A stretch of DNA of 11,788 nt from Victivallales bacterium. GTDB lineage: Bacteria > Verrucomicrobiota > Lentisphaeria > Oligosphaerales > Oligosphaeraceae. The stretch is from positions 1 to 11,788 of the forward strand of contig JAGCTA010000092.1 in NCBI GenBank assembly GCA_017963875.1, written 5' to 3'. This document shows, piece after piece, positions 6,062 through 11,788 of this stretch (its first letter is position 1; each line of letters opens with the position of its first letter). The translations under genes were made by a program, and so were the position numbers. The notes under the pieces were generated by a model. It made no database searches and was not told where the DNA came from. It was given only the letters and a program-made list of their open reading frames with translations.

Positions 6062-7835
6062 ACAAAAAGAAAAATCATTTGAAGAAAAGAGAAAACTTGG
6101 CAATCTCCGCAAGATTCTCGTCTTCATGCATCCCTACAAGACGCGTCTGTACTGGCTATTCGCCCTGACCGCCTTGCTGTCTTTCATGGCGATGCTTCCG
6201 CCGATTGTCACCAAGGTGCTTGTGGATGATGTCTTCACTCAGAACAAGACGGACCTGTTCTTCTTCTTCGGTTTCCTGATGGTTGCCCTGCCGATTCTCA
6301 CGGCCATGTTCGGCTGGATTCAGCAGTTGTCCATCGCCTATCTTGGACAGCGCTTTGTATTCGACATCCGCTGTGCGCTTTATCGGCACTTTCTCAAACT
6401 CTCGTTGAGGTTCTACAGCAAGCACAGCGTCGGCAAACTGGTGTACAGGCTTATGGGCGACAGCGGCGTCATTCAGTCGCTTGTCACGGGGCAGACACTT
6501 ACCGTCATTTCGGACCTAATCGTCTCGACCTTCGCCATCATTGCCACCTTCCTTCTCAACTGGCGTCTCGCGATGCTGCTCATCATCATCATCGTCGTTT
6601 TCGTCATCAACTACAATGTCACAATCAAGAGCATCATCAAGGCGTCGAAACAGACGCGTTCCGCCTACGACCGTCTGTCAGGCGGTGTTCAGAACCGTCT
6701 TGTCGCCAACATGGCGGTCAAGACCTTCGGTGCCGAGGGCAGAGAGAACATGACATTCCACCAGCAGTCCGAAGACACGCTGACATACGGAAAGCTCGAG
6801 GGAATCGCCTCCAACACGTTCTGGATGAACGTCAGCATGATCCATTCCCTTGGCTATTCCACCCTATTCTTCCTAGGTTGCGGGATGGTTCTGAACAACT
6901 CCATGTCATACGGTGACGTTACAGCGTTCTGCGCCTACGCCATGCAATTGCTTAGCCCCGCCGTCCGTTTCTCGCAACTCATATCGCAACTTCAGCAAGT
7001 CGCCATCGCCACGGAACGTCTTTTCGAGATATTCGACGAAATTCCAGAGGTCGCCAATGATCCGAATCCGATCTCCCTTCCGCACATCAAGGGAAAGGTT
7101 GACCTGGAGGACGTCCATTTCTGGTACGAGGAAGGCAAGCCAGTCATCAAGGGAATCACCATCCACGTGAACCCTGGGGACACAATCGCGCTCATCGGCC
7201 CAACAGGCTGCGGCAAAAGCACCGTGCTGAATCTGATTCTGCGATTCTACGACATCACGGGCGGTTCGCTGAAAGTCGATGACATAGACATTCGCAAGTT
7301 GGAACTCCATGAATTCCGCAAGCAGTTCGGCATCGTCCTTCAGGAATCGCTGCTCTTCAGTTCCACCATCAAGGAGAATATCCGTTTTGCCAAGCCGACC
7401 GCGTCCGACGAGGAAGTCATCCGCGCAGCAAAAGCCGCAGAAATACACGACTTCATCATGACGCTTGAAAAGGGCTACGACACGCTTGTCGGAGATTTCG
7501 GCATCGAACTTTCCGTCGGTCAAAAGCAGCGCATCAACATTGCCCGTGCCATTTGTGCGGATCCCGCCATCCTCATCATGGACGAAGCAACTTCCTCTCT
7601 TGACTCCGATTCTGAACAGGCAATCCAACGTGCCATGGACAAGATACTCGAAGGACGCACGTCCTTCGTTGTCGCTCACCGTCTTTCCACCATCAAGAAC
7701 GCCAACCAAATCATTCTGCTTGACAAAGGCGTCATCCAGGAACAGGGAACCCACGACGAGTTGATGAAACTGCCAAACGGCCGCTATCACGAACTCTATA
7801 CCAAGCACATGGGCAAAGGCGTCATCGAAGACTGA
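6054..7835 (+). CDS. ABC exporter half-transporter, catalytic-site subunit (TMD-NBD)
   Basis: A 593-aa fused exporter. An N-terminal transmembrane domain (about 30-310, six predicted helices including about 33-53, 69-88, 151-170, 171-189 and 260-280) is followed by a nucleotide-binding domain. NBD motifs are A-loop Tyr358, Walker A GPTGCGKST (382-390), Q-loop Gln430, signature LSVGQ (486-490), Walker B ILIMDE with Asp510 and catalytic Glu511, and H-loop His542 in AHRLST. All catalytic residues are present, but the signature has Val for the usual first Gly of LSGGQ. No C39 peptidase or CBS domain is present. The family exports lipids, drugs, peptides or glycans, driven by ATP. It is followed 33 nt later by a second half-transporter whose NBD is catalytically degenerate, so the two probably form a heterodimer. 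The start lacks a ribosome site, and no in-frame alternative start exists between it and the upstream stop at 6003. Confidence 0.93.
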   Translation: MPEQKEKSFEEKRKLGNLRKILVFMHPYKTRLYWLFALTALLSFMAMLPPIVTKVLVDDVFTQNKTDLFFFFGFLMVALPILTAMFGWIQQLSIAYLGQRFVFDIRCALYRHFLKLSLRFYSKHSVGKLVYRLMGDSGVIQSLVTGQTLTVISDLIVSTFAIIATFLLNWRLAMLLIIIIVVFVINYNVTIKSIIKASKQTRSAYDRLSGGVQNRLVANMAVKTFGAEGRENMTFHQQSEDTLTYGKLEGIASNTFWMNVSMIHSLGYSTLFFLGCGMVLNNSMSYGDVTAFCAYAMQLLSPAVRFSQLISQLQQVAIATERLFEIFDEIPEVANDPNPISLPHIKGKVDLEDVHFWYEEGKPVIKGITIHVNPGDTIALIGPTGCGKSTVLNLILRFYDITGGSLKVDDIDIRKLELHEFRKQFGIVLQESLLFSSTIKENIRFAKPTASDEEVIRAAKAAEIHDFIMTLEKGYDTLVGDFGIELSVGQKQRINIARAICADPAILIMDEATSSLDSDSEQAIQRAMDKILEGRTSFVVAHRLSTIKNANQIILLDKGVIQEQGTHDELMKLPNGRYHELYTKHMGKGVIED

Positions 7836-7868
7836 CGCTCACCCCATCATATTCGCAGATTTTCTATC

Positions 7869-9881
7869 ATGTTTACCTTCGGACCATGCAACCACCATCG
7901 GAACTACCCCTTCAGACCGCCGCGAAAGGCCGACGAAGAGGAAGGAACAGACTGGCCGCTGTACAAGCGGTTCATCAAGGAGTATGTCTGGCCGAAACGC
8001 TATTCACTTATTCTCTGCATGATTCTCATCGCGGCGAATTCAAATGCCGTCTACCTCATGTCCTTTTATTCCAGAATCGTGGTTGACGACATTCTGGAAA
8101 TCAGAAACACGAGTGCTTTGAACAAAACTGTCATGGGCACACGGAATGTCGTTGGATACGGCGAACGCAAATACCTGGCACCATCGACAGCGAAGGTCAC
8201 GCTCAAGCGCATTTCCGATGAGAAACCAATGGTCCATGGCCCCAGGCCTGGCGCGGGGCGACGTCTTTTCTACATTGCCCTCTGCTATATGGCGACTCAG
8301 ATTCTTCTCAATTTCTTTGCGAGGTTTTCAACTCGCCAGCAGATTATCGTATCGCAGGGAATCACGGGGAATCTACGCGAGGACATGCATCACAAGGTAC
8401 TGGAAATGTCCATGTCCTATCATCAGTCAATGAGCCCTGGGCGACTGCTTTCCAGAATCCTCTCGGATGTGGAGGCGGTGCGCGCCGAATTGATGGGATT
8501 TTTCATCTCAGTGGTTCATTGCGTTTCCATGATACTCATCGGTACCATCATCCTTGCATCGACCGCCCCGCAGATGGCATTGGTCGCCATTGCCATCACG
8601 CCGCTCTATGCATCAATGTACCGAAAAAAACGGCCTCTCATTAAACTGCTGAACCGTGAACTGCGCCATACGAACTCCTGTCTGTATGGTCTGGTAACGC
8701 AAAAAATCGAAGGCATGAAAGTCATTCAGGCATACGCGCAGGAACGCTATGAAATCCTGAATTTCCATCGGCTGACTGCATGCTTCATGCGTGACGCATT
8801 GGATACGCAGAAGGTCTCCGCGACATTAAGCCGCCAGGCAAACATCCTCTCAACATTGACCAGTTGCGGAATTTTCCTCTACGGCGGCAAAATGGTGCTT
8901 GACGGCGATCTCTCGCTCGGTCGCATGATGTTCATCCACACGACGACCATGACGTTGTTCCAGCCAGTCCTCGTATTCACCCAATTGACATTCGTCCTGC
9001 AGCGCCTTCGCATTGCTCTTGTGCGCGTCGCAGGAGTCCTGGACCATCCTGTCGAAATCGTTGACTCGCCCCATGCTGTCGATTTTCCAAAGCCCTTGAA
9101 GAAAGGCATTGAGTTGCGCAACGTCTCCTATTCCTCTCCCGTATTCACAGGTGACAAGGACGGCGCAGGCACCGAAGACGAAAGCATCCCGAAACCACCC
9201 GCAGAGCCAGTCATCAAGGATGTCAATCTGTTCATACCCGCAGGGACATGGCTCTGCATCATGGGAGCGTCTGGCGCAGGCAAGACAACGCTGCTCCATC
9301 TGCTGTCACGACTCTACGAACCGACTTATGGCAAAATCCTCATTGACGGTATCGACCTAAAGGACATCAAGATGCTGTCGCTTCGACATGCGGTCGGAAT
9401 CGTCCCGCAGGAGGCACAGATTTTCTCTGGAAGCATGCGCGACAACATCTGCTATGGCCTGCCTGACGCCACGAACCAGCAAATCATGGATGCAGCGAAG
9501 GCGGCTCAGATGCACGAGTTCATCCTGGAGATGAAAGTTCAATACGAAACGCTCATTGGGCAACGCGGAACATCGCTTTCAGGCGGTCAGCGGCAGCGTC
9601 TGTCGCTGGCGCGTGCGCTGTTGACCAACCCCGAATTGCTTATTCTTGACGACTGCACATCCGCCCTTGACGCAGCTACCGAACAGAAAATTCAGGAAAC
9701 GCTTGCCAAAATCCTCGTCGGAAAAACTGCCATCATGGTCTCGCAGCGCGTCTCAATGGCCATGCGGTGCCATAAAATCGCCGTCCTTGAAAACGGTGTC
9801 ATATCCGAATACGGCTCACATAAGGAACTGCTTGAGCGCAAGGGCTTCTACGCCAAGTTGTTCAGCCAGCAGACAGAATAG
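7869..9881 (+). CDS. ABC exporter half-transporter, degenerate-site subunit (TMD-NBD)
   Basis: A 670-aa fused exporter, longer than its 593-aa partner. TM1 is at about 44-66 and TM2 at about 132-152. Between them is a polar loop of roughly 58 residues, about 45 more than in the partner, predicted to face the periplasm. The NBD has A-loop Tyr421, an insert of 21 residues relative to the partner (about 424-445, Gly/Asp/Glu/Pro rich), Walker A GASGAGKTT (466-474), Q-loop Gln514, canonical signature LSGGQ (570-574), Walker B LLILDD with Asp595 where the catalytic Glu should be, and Gln626 in SQR where the H-loop His should be. These are hallmarks of the degenerate half of heterodimeric exporters such as TM287/288, BmrCD and TAP. 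The N-terminus (GPCNHHRNYPFRPPRK) is an unusual basic, Cys/His-containing tail. No ribosome site is visible before the ATG. Confidence 0.92.
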   Translation: MFTFGPCNHHRNYPFRPPRKADEEEGTDWPLYKRFIKEYVWPKRYSLILCMILIAANSNAVYLMSFYSRIVVDDILEIRNTSALNKTVMGTRNVVGYGERKYLAPSTAKVTLKRISDEKPMVHGPRPGAGRRLFYIALCYMATQILLNFFARFSTRQQIIVSQGITGNLREDMHHKVLEMSMSYHQSMSPGRLLSRILSDVEAVRAELMGFFISVVHCVSMILIGTIILASTAPQMALVAIAITPLYASMYRKKRPLIKLLNRELRHTNSCLYGLVTQKIEGMKVIQAYAQERYEILNFHRLTACFMRDALDTQKVSATLSRQANILSTLTSCGIFLYGGKMVLDGDLSLGRMMFIHTTTMTLFQPVLVFTQLTFVLQRLRIALVRVAGVLDHPVEIVDSPHAVDFPKPLKKGIELRNVSYSSPVFTGDKDGAGTEDESIPKPPAEPVIKDVNLFIPAGTWLCIMGASGAGKTTLLHLLSRLYEPTYGKILIDGIDLKDIKMLSLRHAVGIVPQEAQIFSGSMRDNICYGLPDATNQQIMDAAKAAQMHEFILEMKVQYETLIGQRGTSLSGGQRQRLSLARALLTNPELLILDDCTSALDAATEQKIQETLAKILVGKTAIMVSQRVSMAMRCHKIAVLENGVISEYGSHKELLERKGFYAKLFSQQTE

Positions 9882-9896
9882 TACCCAAGCCATTCC

Positions 9897-11198
9897 ATGC
9901 CAGAAACAATCATCATTGATACAAACGTCCTTCTCTTCGACCCGAAGGCAATCTACAGTTTTCCCGCCTGCAATATCATCATACCGCTGTCCGTCATACA
10001 GGAACTGGACAAATTCAAGCATGATCAGACGGAGACGGGACGGAATGCACGTGATTTAGCAGTGCTTGTCGATGGCCTTCGCGTTTTGGGGCCATTGCGC
10101 TTCGGCGTGAAACTGCCCAATGACGCCACTGTCACCATCATGGCCGATGTCCAGGAAGAAGGGCATGAACACCGAACAACGGCTTCACGCATTCTCGCAC
10201 TGGCAAAGGCAATTGCGCAAAACACCGACCCGACGAGCATCAGGATCATCACGAAGAACATCAGCCTCCGTCTGCTTGCAGATTCGGCGGGATTTACCGC
10301 CTCAGACATGGATAGTATCATCATCAGGGGAACGGAGGCGATGAGAGGCTGGCATGTCATCAATGCGTCGGCGCCGCAAGTGGAAAACCTCCGCGAAGGA
10401 CGTTGTCTGCCGCCATCCCCAAACATTGACTGGCATCCCAACGAATACGCCTTTGTCAGAGACCGTGAAGACCCGCGCCACGCAGTTTGCGCACGATTCC
10501 ATGGAGACGACGGAATGCTTTGGCCACTCATCAACACGGAACGAATCGTCTGCGGCATACGTTCACTGAACATCGAACAGACGTTTGCCCTTGACGCGCT
10601 TCTTGACGACTCCATCAAACTGGTCACCCTCGCGGGCAAGGCTGGAACGGGCAAGACACTCCTCTCAATCGCCGCAGGACTCCATCAGGTCTTTTCAGAC
10701 GCGAGATATTCCAAGTTGACGATATTCAGGCCGACAATGCCAGTCTCGCGCGATTTGGGCTATCTTCCTGGCGATTTGGGAGAAAAAATGCGTCCTTGGA
10801 TGCAACCAGTCTTTGATGCCCTCGAATTCATCCGCCAGCAGGACAGGAAGTCCCCCATGCGCTCACTTCCCAACGACCTGATGTCCTGTCCAGAAATCTC
10901 CATCGACCCGCTGACCTACATCCGTGGTCGCAGCATACCTCACCAGTTCATCATCATCGATGAAACGCAGAACCTCACGCCACTTGAAGTAAAAACAGCC
11001 GTAACACGTTGCGGCGCAGAGTCAAAAATCATCGTGACTGGTGACCCTGAGCAGATTGACACGCCATACGTGGACGCCATTTCCAACGGTCTCACGCGCA
11101 TTGTTGAAAAGTTTCTCTCCTCGCCTCTTTCCGCTCATATCACATTGCAGAAAGGCGAGCGTTCCGAACTAGCGGAAACCGCAGCCAAACTACTGTAA
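9897..11198 (+). CDS. PhoH family ATPase with N-terminal PIN domain
   Basis: A 433-aa cytoplasmic protein of the PIN-PhoH (PhoH2/YlaK-like) type, linked in the family to RNA unwinding and cleavage. The PIN domain (about 3-145) shows IIIDTNVLLFDP with Asp8, VIQELDKFK with Glu36, and GRNARDL. In the later conserved segment ITKNISLRLLAD (118-129), Asn121 occupies the place where Asp is usual. A linker (about 170-225) leads to GIRSLNIEQTFALDALL and the ATPase: Walker A GKAGTGKT (247-254), RPTMPVSRDLGYLPGD (278-293), Walker B FIIIDETQNLTP (Asp355, Glu356), and TGDPEQID (381-388). Its length is normal for the family. It starts 15 nt after the second ABC gene on the same strand with no ribosome site, suggesting co-transcription, though PhoH genes are common housekeeping genes and the link may be incidental. 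It is convergent with the next gene, 12 nt away. Confidence 0.92.
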   Translation: MPETIIIDTNVLLFDPKAIYSFPACNIIIPLSVIQELDKFKHDQTETGRNARDLAVLVDGLRVLGPLRFGVKLPNDATVTIMADVQEEGHEHRTTASRILALAKAIAQNTDPTSIRIITKNISLRLLADSAGFTASDMDSIIIRGTEAMRGWHVINASAPQVENLREGRCLPPSPNIDWHPNEYAFVRDREDPRHAVCARFHGDDGMLWPLINTERIVCGIRSLNIEQTFALDALLDDSIKLVTLAGKAGTGKTLLSIAAGLHQVFSDARYSKLTIFRPTMPVSRDLGYLPGDLGEKMRPWMQPVFDALEFIRQQDRKSPMRSLPNDLMSCPEISIDPLTYIRGRSIPHQFIIIDETQNLTPLEVKTAVTRCGAESKIIVTGDPEQIDTPYVDAISNGLTRIVEKFLSSPLSAHITLQKGERSELAETAAKLL

Positions 11199-11210
11199 AC
11201 AGCCGAGTTA

Positions 11211-11788
11211 TCACTGTTCACAACGGCTCCAGGCGGCATAACTCCCGCTGGGAATGTCAAGGACTCTGCCCCCGCCAGGAATCAGCATCTCGCCTGTGGT
11301 AATTGTCCCGCCTTTACGGCTCTGCTTCAGCAGATGAGACAGCACGGTTGGCGTATAGCCAGGCGTATGGCATGAGATGAACATGAACTCGCAATCATTG
11401 CTCAGAACATCTCCGCACATTTCGAGAAGTTCCAGCAAATGCGTCTCAATTTTGAAAAGCTCCTGATTTGTTCCTCGCCCGAAACTCGGCGGATCCAAAA
11501 TGATGCCGTCGTATTTTCTCCCTCTTCGCGCCTCGCGTTTCAGAAACTTGCCGACATCATCGACAATCCATCGAATCGGCGCCTCGCGCAAATGATTGAG
11601 TTCTGAATTTGCGACCGCCCAGTCAACCATCTTCTTGGAAGCATCCAAATGGCAAACCTCGCAGCCAGCCTTGGCAAGCGCCAGCGTCGCGCCGCCTGAA
11701 TACGCAAAAAGATTAAGAACAGAAAGTTTTCTTCCCGCCTTTTGAATGCGCTCGGTCATCCATCTCCAGCCCAAAACGTGCTCAGGGA
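11211..11788 (-). CDS. RlmI-like class I SAM-dependent methyltransferase (5' end beyond the window)
   Basis: The C-terminal part of a methyltransferase; its reading frame stays open through the right edge, so the N-terminus is missing. The visible protein begins PEHVLGWRWM, like the segment just before the SAM fold in COG1092-type enzymes. Motif I is VLNLFAYSGGATLALAKAGC, followed by the acidic VCHLDAS strand end, then a WIVDDVGKFL segment. The catalytic-region motif is ILDPPSFGRG, the DPPxFG form shared with RlmI/RlmK 23S rRNA m5C and m7G methyltransferases. It ends SGSYAAWSRCEQ. A TTG at 11774 could be read as a start, but the conserved sequence continues upstream of it, so it is internal. 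The likely role is rRNA methylation; a small-molecule target is not excluded. It is convergent with the phoH gene, and the 12-nt gap holds no terminator. Confidence 0.85.
   Translation of the reverse strand, partial: PEHVLGWRWMTERIQKAGRKLSVLNLFAYSGGATLALAKAGCEVCHLDASKKMVDWAVANSELNHLREAPIRWIVDDVGKFLKREARRGRKYDGIILDPPSFGRGTNQELFKIETHLLELLEMCGDVLSNDCEFMFISCHTPGYTPTVLSHLLKQSRKGGTITTGEMLIPGGGRVLDIPSGSYAAWSRCEQ

Noticed and set aside
6906..7808. A 300-codon open frame on the minus strand
   Set aside because: It lies wholly antisense to the ABC nucleotide-binding domain, whose motifs are unmistakable. The antisense peptide shows no recognisable domain and is explained by codon bias of the real gene.
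6054..7835. Peptidase-containing bacteriocin exporter
   Set aside because: The transmembrane domain starts within about 30 residues of the N-terminus; there is no C39 peptidase domain and no small GG-leader gene is visible nearby.
8850..9299. A 149-codon minus-strand open frame
   Set aside because: It is antisense to the second ABC gene across TM6 and the NBD start; it shows no motifs of its own.
11772..11774. TTG as the start codon of the minus-strand methyltransferase
   Set aside because: The frame stays open to the window edge and the upstream residues (PEHV) continue the conserved family sequence, so the real start lies outside.

Overview
The window reads as bacterial chromosomal DNA of roughly 50% GC, densely coding, with eleven supportable genes. 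I see no RNA genes, CRISPR array, insertion sequence or phage genes. The phylum cannot be fixed from the sequence. An envelope exporter that uses a TolC-type protein implies a Gram-negative (diderm) cell. Most starts on the + strand lack a convincing Shine-Dalgarno sequence, which suits lineages with weak SD use; a PVC-type or Bacteroidetes-like host is only a guess.

Left edge (1-1412): the 3' end of purH (+) faces a polyprenyl diphosphate synthase gene (-). Between them are a perfect 11-bp hairpin and a strong intrinsic terminator. A divergent, AT-rich intergenic region (1413-1641) then separates the prenyl synthase from a run of seven + strand genes.

Centre (1642-9881): the genes are a PAPS-type sulfotransferase, a TolC-family outer membrane factor with a signal peptide, an unrecognised cysteine-rich zinc-ribbon protein, an HlyD/EmrA-type membrane fusion protein, and two full-length TMD-NBD ABC exporter half-transporters. 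Gaps are 15-90 nt with no strong terminator, so this looks like one operon for a tripartite (inner membrane, periplasm, outer membrane) exporter. The two ABC proteins carry complementary motif defects: LSVGQ in the first, and Walker B Asp for Glu plus H-loop Gln for His in the second. This is the pattern of a heterodimeric exporter with one catalytic and one degenerate ATP site. The substrate is unknown. There is no C39 peptidase domain and no obvious GG-leader peptide gene, so a small molecule, lipid or glycan is at least as likely as a peptide; the sulfotransferase may modify it.

Right edge (9897-11788): a PIN-PhoH ATPase gene follows only 15 nt after the second ABC gene. It is convergent with the 3' part of an RlmI-like SAM-dependent methyltransferase gene that runs off the window.

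The most noteworthy item is the exporter cassette, especially its 14-cysteine protein between the outer membrane factor and the fusion protein genes, and the asymmetric ABC pair.
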